A stretch of 64,000 bases of DNA from JACRCT01 sp049841135 (GCA_049841135.1 JASGHK010000008.1:1054001-1118000); one strand, 5' to 3'. Counted from the first letter of the stretch, positions 48,909 to 59,237 are shown. Made by a program: numbers and translations. The notes: generated by a model from the sequence alone, not told the origin.

Positions 48909-51900
48909 TCACCGCCCCAATGCCTTGCCCAAGCGCGGGAAGAGCGCCTCCCAGCCCTTCTCGTCGGCGCCGAATTCGAGGACCTCGAAGCCCTTGTCCT
49001 GCAGCCGCGCGATCGTCTCCTTCGGCGCCGGCTCGAGCAGCGCGACCACGTAGTGCTCCCTCCACACGAGCGGCCGCGGACCGTTCGCGTCCGCGAGCGG
49101 CTCGGCATCGGGTGTCGGCAGTCCGGCCGCCGCCGCGCGCTGGAGCCAGCGAGCGAGCAGCGGCGCAGACGGAGCGTTCTTCGCCGTGCTCGCCCCCGGT
49201 CCGTCGGACGCCGGCGCCTCTGGCCGCCTGGTCTCGGCTCGCGCCAGGCGCAGCAACAGCTCGCGCACCGCCTCGCTGCGCCGGTCGATGAGCTCGTGGT
49301 CCGGCTGGTTGTAGTAGCTCATCAAGCAGCGGTAGCAGCCCGCGACGCACGCGGTCCCTTCGACGTCGGTCAGCGACCTGGCGTCCTTGGGCAGCTGCTG
49401 TCCGTCCTCGCCCAGCTCGAAGTGCATGACCTCCAGGGCCTGGCGCGCCACGGCGGCGAGCTGGTGCGGCTCGGTCACCAGGCGCGTGAGCACCCCGGCC
49501 CCGCCCTCCGTCGCCTCGTAGAGCAGATAGCCGTTGCGCTCCTCCCGCGTCGGCACCGGCTCCGCCAGGACCTCGCCCTCCTCGAGCTGGAAGACGCCCT
49601 CGATGCCACGCAACAGCGCGTGCTGCAGGGTGGCCAGCGCGTGCTCGTCGAGGCCCGGGGCGATGGGGCGCAGCAGCAGCGCGTTCTTGCGGTCCTTGAC
49701 GCAGGGGACGATCCGCTGGCGCGGCCGCTCGTTGGGGTCGGTGGGCTCGCCGGACTCCTCTTCGTCCTCGTTGCGCGCCCAGAAGCCCGAGACCGGGTCG
49801 ATGGTGAAGCCGTAGGCGGTCTTGTTCGCGCGCCGCCGCAGGCCCTTGTTGAGCCGGGTGATGGTGGCTCCGGAGCCGTACGAGAGCCGGACGAGCTCTC
49901 CGCCGGCGTCGGCCGCCACCGCCTCGCGCACGTCCGGGGCGCCGTCGCGCCGCGCCCACTCGAAGGTGGTCTGCAGGTCGAAGCCCTGGCGCTTGCGCTC
50001 CTCGTCGTTGGCGGTGATCCGCTCGGCGTGCTGCGTCCCCACGTTCTCGATGCGGTAGGTGTCCTTGACGACCTCGGCGTCGCCCAGGGGCAACTTGCAG
50101 GCGTGGCAGGTGGAGGCGTCGTCGCCGAAGTGCCCGGCGCCGCAGCTGGCGCAGATGCGCACCGTCTCGGTCGGCAGGTGCGCGTCGGGCCGCGCGGCCT
50201 GGCCCTCGCCCAGCGTGAGCATGGCGCGCACGACCCGGAAGGCGCGCCCCTCGTGGTAGACGAGGCTGCGCGGGCCGAACTCCGCCAGCGCCAAGAAGCG
50301 CGGCCGCTGCAGGTAGGTCTGCTTGCCCTGCCCGTCGCCCGTCGCCGGGATGTAGGCGAACAGCGGCAGCCGCGGGAAGTTGTAGCCAGGCAGGAAGCCC
50401 TCGGTCGCCAGGTACCGATACGTGTAGAAGTCGCTCGAGAGGCTGCTCGTGCCCTGCTGGAGCAGGGCGATCTGGTCGATGGCCTGGGAGTGGCGGCTCT
50501 GGGCGGCGCGCTTGTCGTGGGCGGTCGCCGAGTAGTCGTCCATGATCTTGCGGGAGGCGTCGCGCTGCACCTCGGCGGCCTTGAGCAGCTCCCGCCAGCG
50601 GCGGAACGCCTTGTCGAACCGCGCGAGCGCGTCCTTGGCCAGCGCCGCCGCGTGCGCCTCGCGCCCGGGGAACCACGGGGCCTGCTGGGGCGTCAGCTCG
50701 CTCTCGAGCAGCGCCAGCACCCGCTGCATCCGCTCCGTCGCCTCCTTCTGCACCCGCGGCAGGGACATCGCCTTCGTCAGCTCGCCGCGCAGCGGCCGCG
50801 CCGGGTCGTTGAGGACGAGGAGGTTGCCGATGGACGGGTCGAGCGGCTCCTGCGTGCAGGCGAGCCAGACGGCCTGCAGGTGGCTCTCGACCAGCTCGCG
50901 GTTGGCGAGATCGACGAGCGGCGGCCGCACCTCGCCGTGGACCATCGCCCGCGGCCGCTCGAAGAAGTACTGGTCGTGGGGGCTCTGCGCCGCGCAGTAG
51001 GTGAGCACCAGCGCCGCCTGCCCGCTGCGCCCCGCGCGCCCGCTGCGCTGGGCGTAGTTGGCCGGGGTGGGCGGCACGTTGCGCAGGTAGACCGCGTTGA
51101 GCTCGGAGATGTCGACGCCCAGCTCCATCGTCGGCGAGCAGAACATCACCGGCAGGAAGCGGTTGGCCTCGCGCAGCTCCTTGAGGCGCGGCTCGAGCTC
51201 GGCGAGCTCGGCCGCGCTCCTTCTCGCCCCAGCGGAAGCGCTTCTCGCGCACGCCGCGCCGCTCGCCGTCCACCTGCGCGGTGTGCTCGCGGGCCTCGAA
51301 GCCGAAGAGCGGGTGGCCGGGGCTGCGCAGGAGCCTGGCCAGGGCCTCGTAGTAGTCGGTGAAGAACCGGGTCTCGTCGGGGTGCGTCGCGTTCTTCTCG
51401 CCGTCGCCCAGCTTGAAGCGGACGCAGGTCTCGCTCAGCCGCCAGCCGTCCTCGTCCCCGAACGGCGTGGGCTCGCGCTTGACCAGCCCGTACTCGTGCT
51501 CGGCGGCCTGGAGCAGCCTCGCCACCAGCTCGTCGAAGTCCTTGGCCTTCAGGTCGCGGATGGCGGAGTCGTCGCCCCAGACCTTCTTGGAGCGCAGCGC
51601 CTTGCCCAGCGAGCTGCGCGATCCGCCGCGGACGATGAGGTCCTCGTCCTTGAGGTTCAGCTCGTAGCGCGACGGCGGGCTGAGCATCAGCCAGCGCGCG
51701 CCGCGCGGCTTCTCGTCCGGCCCGAAGCCCCAGGGCAGGCGCAGCAGGGTGTGCGACTTGCCGAGGAGATCGGCGACCACGTTGGGGGTCAGCACGCGGC
51801 TGGAGATGGCCATCCACGAGCGCAGGTGGTCGAAGATCTTGCGGTAGACCGCCTTGCGCACCTCCTTGTTGGCTGCCTGGAAGATGGGGTGCACGTCGGC

Positions 51901-54240
51901 GAAGTGGCTCTCGTCCTCCACCAGCTCGTCGAGGCCGACGTAGTCGACCTCCAGCAGGCCCAGCTGCTCGAGGTTGGGGTTGGTGTAGCGCCAGCCCCGG
52001 CGCTGGTCGAACCAGACGCGGTAGGTCAGCACCTGGCGCAGCGCGTCCTCGGCGTCCAGGTAGGTCGCGCCCTTGGCCGAGGAGTTCGCCAGCCACTCGT
52101 CGCGCAGCTCCTTGCGGTCGAAGCCCAGCGCCTCCATCTGCGCGGTGCCCAGATCGCCCGCGCGCAGGCCCTTCTTGCCCGCCGCCTGCAAGGCGCCCAG
52201 GAAGCCGGCGCGCACGAGGCTGACGAAGAGGTAGTCGTTGAAGTGCCCGGCCTGCAGCGCCGCGTCCTGCCGGTTGTCGCTGAAGCCCAGCATCTTGCGC
52301 TTGGACGGCTCGAGGCCCGAGTCCTTGCGATGCATCCAGCGCAGGGCGCTGCTCACCAGCACCGTGGTCGCCGAGCTGCGGCCCTCGGCCGACAGCGACG
52401 CCAGGCGGTTGCGGTCCTTGGCGGCGGTGGTCTGGTGGTCGCCGCAGCAGAGGCAGAACCGGAACTTGCCCGGCAGGAACCACACCCGCAGACCCGAGCC
52501 CGCCTTGCCGCTGGGCTCGACGCGGAAGCTCTGGGCCTTTGCGCTCTTGTAGTGCGCCTTGATGCGCGGCTCGCCCTTGGCGTTGAAGTCGAGCCACGTC
52601 TCCGGGTAGTCGCTCTCATCGTCGGCGAAGGCGAGCCCGTCGGCCGGGGCGAGGAAACCGAAGAGCGACTGCTCGTCGTCCTCGCTGGTCTCCCTCCCCT
52701 TCTCGCCCTCCGGCCGCGGGGGCGCCGCGTCGTCGATGTCGCGCGAATGGAAGAGGTTCTCGGCTCGGTCGAAGCGGACCGGGTGGTACTCCTGGCCGCA
52801 CTGGCGGCAGAAGTGGACCGGGTAGAGGCGCTTGTCGGGAGCGCCGGGCAGGAACTGCTGGTTGTCGACGACGACCGTGCGCGCCCCGGGCTTCTCCAGC
52901 GTGGCGAAGGCGTTGCCGGCGCCGGAGATGTACTGGTGGAGCCGGAACGCGAAGAAGCTCTGCGTGCTCCCCGTCCCGGCCTTGGTGCGCTCCACCTCCG
53001 GGATGCTGGCCACGAGCAAGAGCTCGCGCAGCGCCTTCTCACACTTCGCCCGGTCGCGGCCCGAAGCCTTCGAGAGCGCATCGACGGCCTCGGTGACGGT
53101 GCGAGGCCGGGCGCGGACCCAGCGCTGATCGTCGTCCGAGAAGGTGATCCCCAAGGTCGTCTCGACCCAGATGGCGAGCGGGTTGACCCGGAGCTTGGCG
53201 TCGGTGGTGCTCTTGGGGATGCCCGCGTCGACGGCGTCGCCGAGCTTGGCGAGCACGGCCCCGTCTTCGGCCTTGAGGTCGCGATCGGTGACCCGGTCCA
53301 GGTACTCGACGACGACGTTGTTGGCCTCGATCCGGGCGGCGAAGAGCTTGGAGGCCACGGAGGCGACGAGGGCGCTCTTGTCCTTGAGCGTGCCCTCGCT
53401 GGCCATCGTCGCCGAGGTGCCGATGCACTGGAGCTTCTCGGGGGCCAGGCGCTCACGCACGCGCCGGACGAGCAGCGCGACGTCGGCGCCCTGGCGGCCG
53501 CGGTAGGTGTGCAGCTCGTCGAGCACCAGGAAGCGCAGGCCGGCGCAGTGGCCGATGACCTTGCGGTCGAGCTCGTCCTGCCGGGTCATCAGCAGCTCGA
53601 GCATCATGAAGTTGGTCAGCAGGATGTCGGGCGGGTTCTCGGCGATGGCCTGGCGCGCCTCGGTGTCCTCCGCCCCGGTGTACTTGGCGAAGGTGACCGG
53701 CTTGGGACCGGGCCCCTTCACGTTGGAGACGTACTTCTCCAGCTCCTCGAGCTGGCTGTTGGCCAGCGCGTTCATCGGGTAGATGACGATGGCGCGCGTC
53801 CGGGGGCGCGGGTCGCGCCGCTTCTCCTTGAGCACCGCGTCGACGATGGGGATGAAGAAGCACAGCGACTTGCCGGAGCCGGTCCCGGTGGTGACGACGT
53901 AGCTCTCGCCGCCGGCCGCGATGGCGATGGCCAGCTTCTGGTGCTCGTAGAGGTCGAGCGGCACGCCCTCCGGGTGCTCGGGGGTGGGCCTGCGGAAGAT
54001 CTCGGCGCAGCGCGGGTCGAGCGTGCCGTTGGCGACCTCCTTCTCGATGGAGGTGCTGCGCCGGTAGTAGGGGTTGATCTGGATGAGCGGCTCGGGCCAG
54101 AACCGGTCGCGCGCGTAGATGGCGTCCACCTGCGTGCGGATGTCGTCGGCGCGGATGGTCGTGAAGGACTTGGCGAACTGCCGGTATTCGTTGACGACCG
54201 TTTCCCGCAACGAGAAGACGTCCATGCTCCGAGCGCTCAT
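48909..54240 (-). CDS. Giant DEAD/DEAH helicase with DUF1998 (DrmA/DrmB- or MrfA-like; one frameshift)
   Basis: About 1776 residues if one extra base near 51215-51235 is removed. Helicase motifs: VTTGTGSGKSLCFFIPI (Walker A, about 115), RFLVLDELHTYRGRQGAD (DELH box, about 240), CIGTSATMASE (motif III), and after the frameshift TMELGVDISELNAVYLRNVP with YAQRSGRAGRSGQ (motifs V-VI). Zinc-type Cys pairs occur at HFCRQCGQEYH (480), FCLCCGDHQT (597) and ICASCGAGH with CHACK (about 1363). Near the end lies the DUF1998 signature CVAGCYRCLMSYYNQPDHEL (about 1630). It looks like a fusion of the roles split between DrmA and DrmB in DISARM, or an enlarged MrfA-type repair helicase. AAGGAGAGGCG precedes the ATG. 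No partner is adjacent. Confidence 0.82.
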
Positions 54241-54531
54241 CGCCTCTCCTTGGTGCCGAGATGGGGCTCCCCGCGTCACCGACCGTCAGTCCAGACGAAC
54301 CGGACGGAGTGTAGCCCTTGGCTGGCAGCGCAGCGATGCCGCTGTCGACGGAGCCGATGGAGCGAAGGGGGATGGTCCGGGCTTGGCAAGCGGCTGACCG
54401 TCGCGGAGAAGACTCACTCGGGCCCAGGGCAGCCATCGGGATTTGTCCATCTGAGGCGCGCTGACGGAGCCAGCCGTGAGCCAGGTCCCAACAAATTGAG
54501 CTCGGCCCCTCGACGAGCTCGGGGTGTCGGT
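54241..54531. other. Intergenic gap upstream of the giant helicase gene
   Basis: 290 bases. It carries the second REP-like element (54506-54524) and no recognisable gene or promoter. Confidence 0.4.
54506..54524 (+). repeat. REP-like dispersed element, copy 2
   Basis: CCCCTCGACGAGCTCGGGG, one base different from the copy at 10540-10558. It lies just after the stop of the CARF-sigma54 gene (minus strand). Confidence 0.6.
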
Positions 54532-56023
54532 TCACGCCCCCTTGAGCCCCAGCGCGGCCAGCTTGCGCTTGAGCGTGTTCCGATCGATCCCCAGGACGCG
54601 CGCCGTGCGGCTCAGGTTCCCCTTCTCCTGCGCCAGCGCGCTCGCCACCGCCCGCTCCTCAGCCGCGCGAACGGCGACGGCAAGCGGCTGGACAGCCCCA
54701 GGCTGCGCGGCCGCCGGCTTCTCGACCCGCCCACCGAGGATCTCCGGCGACAGGTCCTCGAGGTCCACGTGCTTGCCGCAGAAGACCTTCCAGCGCGCGA
54801 CCTCGCTGCGCAGCTCGCGGACGTTTCCGGGCCAGCGGTAGCTCGCCAGCGCCCGCGCCGCACGGGCGGTCACCTCGAGCGGCCGCGCCGGCTTGGACCG
54901 CAGGAAGTGGTCGACGAGCAGCGGGATGTCCTCGGGCCGCTCGCGCAGCGGCGGAAGCTCGAGCGTGGCGCCGCGGAGCCGGTAGTAGAGGTCCTCGCGG
55001 AAGCGCCCCTCGCGGCAGAGCTGTGCCAGGTCGCGGTGCGTCGCCGTGATCAGCCGGACGTCGACGTTCACCGCCGCCTCGCCGCCAACGCGCCGGAGCG
55101 CGCCCTCCTGCAGCACGCGCAGCAGGTGCGCCTGCACCGGCAGCGGCATGTCGCCCACCTCGTCCAGGAAGAGCGTCCCCCCGTGCGCCAGCTCGAAGAG
55201 GCCGCGCTTGCGTCCGGCGGCTCCGGTGAAGGCGCCCGGCTCGTGGCCGAAGAGCTCGGAGGCCAGTAGCCCCTCGGCGAAGGCTGCGCAGTTCTCGGCG
55301 ACGAACGGCCCGCGCGACCGCTCGCTGCCCTCGTGCACTGCTCGCGCGACCAGCTCCTTCCCGGTCCCGGTCTCGCCCAGGACGAGGACGGGCAGGTCGG
55401 ACGACGCGACGCGGGTCGCCCGGAGCAGCAGCCTCTGCATCGCCGGGCTCTCGCCGACGATGGCGCTCCCCTTCCAGCTCGCCGCCGCCCTCAGGCGCCG
55501 CACCTCGTCGCGAAGCGCGCGGATCTCCGGGAAGCCTTCGATGTCGAGCCGCACCTCGCGGACCGGGCTCGGCGGCGCGAAGACCTCGGGGATCACCTGC
55601 AGCATCCGGGCGCGCAAGATCCCTGCCTGCACCAGGATGACCCACAGCGTCTGCGCCTGCGGCGTCCCCGCCGAGAGGAGCACGTCGTACTGCCAGCGCT
55701 CCGCCGGAGCCGCCTGGGAGATTCCGCCGCAGCAGCGGGCGCAGCGCGTGGAAGAGCTGGCCGTGGTCGGACGGATTGGTCAGCGGCAGCACGGCGCACT
55801 CGACGCGCTCGATGGAGGAGCCGAGCTCGTCGCAGAGCTGCCGCGCGTTCTTCTCGCCCGTCGGAGTCGCCAGGACCCAGGCGGCCTCGTACGCAGGGCG
55901 CTGCTTCCACTGTTCGATGAGCCGGCGCACCGGCCCCAGGTCCGTCGCCGGCCGCTTGCCGTGATGCGCCGGGACCGGGCCGGAGACGCCGCGGTCGGAC
56001 CAGGTGATGAGGGCGTGGGGCAT
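54532..56023 (-). CDS. rtcR: RtcR-like sigma54 activator with N-terminal CARF-type domain (one frameshift)
   Basis: About 496 residues after removing one base in GATTC at 55720-55724. Residues 1-170 resemble the CARF sensor of RtcR, including DVLLSAGTPQAQTLWVILVQ followed by AGILRARMLQV. The AAA+ core has VLGETGTGKELVARAVHEGS (Walker A, about 214), the sigma54-contact loop GAFTGA (about 258), GTLFLDEVGDMPLPVQAHLL (Walker B) and the arginine region LREDLYYRL-type REDLYYRLRG. A Fis-type helix-turn-helix (GNLSRTARVLGIDRNTLKRK) ends the protein. CARF domains bind nucleotide or RNA-derived ligands. The gene is divergent from rtcB-prfH, which has sigma54-type promoter sequences, so it very probably activates them on RNA damage. 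Confidence 0.87.
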
Positions 56024-56036
56024 GTGGTGCAGCCTA

Positions 56037-56050
56037 CACCAGCGCTGGTG
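56037..56050. promoter_or_regulatory. Palindrome, candidate activator site for the rtcB-prfH promoter
   Basis: CACCAGCGCTGGTG, a perfect 14-bp inverted repeat, 13 bases before the activator start and 16-75 bases upstream of the sigma54-type elements. It is a good candidate binding site for the Fis-type domain of the divergent activator. Confidence 0.5.
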
Positions 56051-56064
56051 CAGGTCGCACCATC

Positions 56065-56079
56065 TGGCCGGTGCCTCGC
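56065..56079 (+). promoter_or_regulatory. Candidate sigma54 promoter 1 for rtcB-prfH
   Basis: TGGCCGGTGCCTCGC has GG and GC separated by exactly ten bases, as in the consensus TGGCAC-N5-TTGC. Transcription would start about 56091, giving a 63-base leader before the rtcB ATG. Confidence 0.45.
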
Positions 56080-56124
56080 GCACCAGCCCTCCGGAAATCG
56101 GCCCTGTTTCCGCGACGAGGACGG

Positions 56125-56143
56125 TTGGCCCACCGCTCGCAAT
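56125..56143 (+). promoter_or_regulatory. Candidate sigma54 promoter 2 for rtcB-prfH
   Basis: TTGGCCCACCGCTCGCAAT fits the consensus slightly better (TTGGC-C-C, GG-N10-GC, then A). Its start point would fall at about 56152, two bases before the ATG, which would make a leaderless message. Confidence 0.45.
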
Positions 56144-56153
56144 GTGAGCGGCC

Positions 56154-57356
56154 ATGACTCCCTCTCTCATCGCCAACCCCGACGTCTGGATGGAGGGCGG
56201 AGCGCTCGAGCAGCTCGACCGCGCCGCGGCCCTCGCCGGCTGCGTCAGGGCCGTCGGCCTCCCCGACCTCCACCCCGGTCCAGGCGGAATGCCCATCGGC
56301 GTCGCGCTCGCGTTCGAGGACGCCATCCTCCCCAGCCTGCTCGGCTCGGACGTCGGCTGCGGCGTCCGCGTCGTGCTCACCCGCCTTCGCCGGCCGTCGC
56401 TCGACCGGCTCGAACGCCGCCTTCGCTCGGTGCTCGAGTCGCCCATCTCGCTCGGGGAGATCCCGGGCGTGACCGAGGCGCTGCTGGCCCAGGGCGTCCA
56501 CGGCCTGGCGGGGCTCGAGAGTCTGCCGGCGTCGCTGCGTCAGCTCGCCGCCGCCGAGCCGCCCGAGGACGCGCTGGATCCAACGCTCCTCGCTCCCGAC
56601 CTCCTGGCGCCGCTGCACGCCGACGCACTGGGGACCGTCGGCGGCGGCAACCACTTCGCCGAGCTCGCTTTCGTCAGCGACGTGAACCGCTCCGACGACG
56701 CCGGCGCAGGGCTCGGCGACCGCCTGGCGGTGATCGTCCACTCCGGCTCCCGCGGCCTCGGCCACCAGGTGGGCGAGCGGTTTGGCGGCCAGCGGCTCGC
56801 ATCCGCCGACGCCGGCGCGTTCCTCGCCGCGCAGCGCTGGGCTTGCCGCTTCGCGCACGCCAACCGCTTCCTGCTGGCCTGGCAGCTCCTCTCCGCGGCC
56901 GAGGCCGCTCGTCCCGACAAGCAAGCGCTCGCGGTCGACTGCGTCCACAACCAGGTCGTCCGCCGCCCGCTCGACGGCCGCGAGGTCTGGCTCCACCGCA
57001 AGGGCGCCGCGCCGGCCGAGGGCGGCCAGCTCACGGTCGTCCTCGGCAGCCGCGGAGCGCCGACGCACCTGATGCGCGGAACCGGGCAGACCTCGGCGCT
57101 GGAGTCGGTCGCTCACGGAGCGGGCCGGCGAATGACGCGCAGCGAGGCGCTCTCGAAGATGCGGGCCAAGCACCCCCGCGACACCCTGCGCCGCACCAGG
57201 CTCGGCAGCCGCGTGCTCTGCGATCGCACCGAGACGCTCTACGAGGAGCACCCCGACGTCTACAAGGCCATCGAGCCGATCATCGAGTCCATCACCACCG
57301 CCGGCCTCGCCACGCCGGTCGCCACCCTCACCCCTCTGCTCACGGTGAAGCAATGA
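56154..57356 (+). CDS. rtcB: RtcB-family RNA ligase (RtcB2 type)
   Basis: 400 residues. RtcB joins RNA ends carrying 2',3'-cyclic or 3' phosphate to 5'-OH ends using GTP and manganese. Metal and guanylylation motifs are present: LLGSDVGCGVRV (Asp and Cys ligands), TVGGGNHFAEL (His), VIVHSGSRGLGHQVG (His), and ESVAHGAGRRMTRSEA with the His that carries GMP. The chain is slightly shorter than housekeeping RtcB, fitting the RtcB2 branch that travels with PrfH. Its stop overlaps the prfH start (ATGA). Known RtcB2-PrfH pairs repair ribosomes cleaved in the 16S rRNA decoding centre. Confidence 0.92.
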   Translation: MTPSLIANPDVWMEGGALEQLDRAAALAGCVRAVGLPDLHPGPGGMPIGVALAFEDAILPSLLGSDVGCGVRVVLTRLRRPSLDRLERRLRSVLESPISLGEIPGVTEALLAQGVHGLAGLESLPASLRQLAAAEPPEDALDPTLLAPDLLAPLHADALGTVGGGNHFAELAFVSDVNRSDDAGAGLGDRLAVIVHSGSRGLGHQVGERFGGQRLASADAGAFLAAQRWACRFAHANRFLLAWQLLSAAEAARPDKQALAVDCVHNQVVRRPLDGREVWLHRKGAAPAEGGQLTVVLGSRGAPTHLMRGTGQTSALESVAHGAGRRMTRSEALSKMRAKHPRDTLRRTRLGSRVLCDRTETLYEEHPDVYKAIEPIIESITTAGLATPVATLTPLLTVKQ

Positions 57357-57988
57357 GCCACCTCGTCCAGATCTCCGCCGGCAACGGGCCCGAGGAGGTC
57401 GCCCGCTTCGTCGCGCTCCTCGGCGAAAGGCTGCTCCGCCGCTGCGCGGAGCTCGGCCTGCCCGTCCTGAGCCGCACCTCTCATGGCCCAGCGTCGGCCC
57501 CGCGATCGATCACGCTGCACGTCGGAGGGCTCCAGATCGAGAGGCTGCGACGCGAGGAGGAGGGGACTCACGCGCTGCTCGCACGCTCGGAGCTTCGAAC
57601 GGGGCGGCGGCGCAAGCGCTGGTTCGCCGGGGTCACCTTCGTCCCCGAGGCTCCGGCCCCGCGCTCACCGCTCCGGGCCTCCGAGCTCGAGCTCACGGCG
57701 TGCCGCGCGGGAGGCTCGGGCGGCCAGAACGTGAACAAGCGCAACACCGCCGTACGGGTCCGTCATCGGCCCTCCGGGCTCTCGGTCCGTGTCGACGCCC
57801 GCCGCAGTCAGGCAGACAACCGGCGCGTGGCGACGCAGCGCCTCGAGGACTTGATGCGACTTGCCGAGACGAAGCTCGAGGCCGAGAAGACCGCCCGGCT
57901 CCACATCGATCACTGGCGGCTCGTCCGCGGCCAACCGGTGCGGACCTACCGGCTCGGCCGGGGCGATGCGCTCGAGGAGATTGGTTGA
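57353..57988 (+). CDS. prfH: Peptide chain release factor H
   Basis: 211 residues. The class I release-factor catalytic loop reads CRAGGSGGQNVNKRNTAVRV (GGQ included), followed by PSGLSVRVDARRSQADNRRV, and the C-terminal RLEDLMRLAETKLEAEKTAR helix. The codon-recognition domain of RF1/RF2 is absent, as in PrfH. The N-terminal 100 residues are specific to PrfH. It is translationally coupled to rtcB. In the established model PrfH frees the nascent chain from a damaged, stalled ribosome so that RtcB2 can seal the 16S rRNA. Confidence 0.92.
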   Translation: MSHLVQISAGNGPEEVARFVALLGERLLRRCAELGLPVLSRTSHGPASAPRSITLHVGGLQIERLRREEEGTHALLARSELRTGRRRKRWFAGVTFVPEAPAPRSPLRASELELTACRAGGSGGQNVNKRNTAVRVRHRPSGLSVRVDARRSQADNRRVATQRLEDLMRLAETKLEAEKTARLHIDHWRLVRGQPVRTYRLGRGDALEEIG

Positions 57989-58345
57989 GCCGCAAGTTGC
58001 CTGTCCCGAGCCTGTCGAGGGGTCAGCGCGCGGGCCTCCTCCTGCCCTGGCAGTGACCGTCGACGAGTCGAGCATGGGCCTCTTTGATTCGGCACCATTG
58101 GGGCGCGCGCACTCAACGCTTCTGGGTTGTGTAAGGTGCGCCAGCGTTCGCCGACAGGTCCCCGCTCCTGCTACTCGCCGACCCACCCGTACAGCCTTCG
58201 CAGAGTCGGTGCTCGCCGTGCTCGACTCGGGACTGGTCACTGCACCGGGCTCAACCATCCCCGCGCCGAATCGGTTCGCGGGTGCTCGACTCGGACCTCA
58301 TCACTGCCCAGGGCTGAAGGAGGCCCGCGCGCTGACGCTTGCGGC
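57989..58345. repeat. Convergent intergenic region with REP-like element
   Basis: The third REP-like copy, reversed, lies at 58005-58022 (CCCGAGCCTGTCGAGGGG), 17 bases after prfH. Further right, GTGCTCGACTCGG followed by TCACTGC occurs twice (near 58216-58241 and 58281-58305). No gene is seen. Confidence 0.55.
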
Positions 58346-59237
58346 TCACAGCATCAACCGGACGAGGCCTTGGAACCGCTCGGGGATGGCGGCGCGGACG
58401 AGCGTCCGGATCTGCTCGGGCTCGTAGCGCATCGAGAAGTGCTTGAGCACCAGGTGCTGCACCGCGACCTGGTCGCCCGCGGCCGCCAGCGCCCGCGCGA
58501 TGTCGGCGACATGGCTGTGCCCGCGCGAACGGGCGAACTCCTCCTCGCCGGGCTCCAGGAAGGTGGCCTCCAGGACCAGCACCGGCGATCGCCAGATCTC
58601 CTCGCGCTCGAACAGCGTCTGCCCTTCGCAGTCGCCGATGAAGGTGAGCACGGGCTCGACCACCTCGGACTGGATCTGGACGCCCTGCTTGCGCAGCTTC
58701 GCGAGCCTCCGGGCCCGCGACGCCCAGGTACTCGGCCTTCAACTTCGACTTGTGGAGCAGGACCGTGTAGCCGAGGCTCGGCACGCCGTGGCGCACCTCG
58801 AAGGCCTGGACGCGCAGGTCCTTCCGGTGGGGCAGCGCGATCGGTCCGGCGGCCGGGTCGACCTCGACGATCGCCGGGACCTCGATCTCCTGCTCGGGAA
58901 CGCCCTCGAAGCGCGCCTCGGCCCGGATCCATCCTGCGAACCCCTCGGCGATGGCCTTGGGGATGAAGTACGCGGCGGGCTTCTCGTTCCCCAGCATCCG
59001 GCGCAGCTGCCAGTGCCGCGGCAGGCAGCGAGCGTGGTCGCCGTGGGCGTGGGTCAGGAAGACGTGGTTGAGCGAGAGCGCCGACAGCGGGCACTCGCCC
59101 AGGTCGAAGCAGCAGTCGAGCTCGGGAACTTGCAGGTAGGTGGCCAGACCCGAGCGTGAGAAGCCGGCGAGGGTCAGCAAGCCGGCCTTCAGCGAGACCT
59201 GCGCCAGCGCGTTCAAGGAGTCGTTGGGCGAGCTCAT
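58346..59237 (-). CDS. RNase Z-like metallo-beta-lactamase-fold protein (one frameshift)
   Basis: About 296 residues after removing one base in the plus-strand GAGCCTC at 58703-58709. The zinc motif FLTHAHGDHARCLPRH (HxHxDH) is near 70, the bridging Asp is in FIGDCEG, and the C-terminal LKHFSMRYEPEQI matches the HFSxRY motif of ribonuclease Z. A tRNA 3'-end maturation role is plausible; other members of this subfamily act on small phosphodiesters. It starts at the ATG 59235-59237, with no clear ribosome site. It lies 1.1 kb from two tRNA genes on the same strand but is not co-transcribed with them. Confidence 0.8.

Noticed and set aside
51097..55269. 1390-codon plus-strand frame opposite the giant helicase
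   Set aside because: Antisense shadow produced by high third-position GC; no motif, and the opposite strand has clear helicase motifs.
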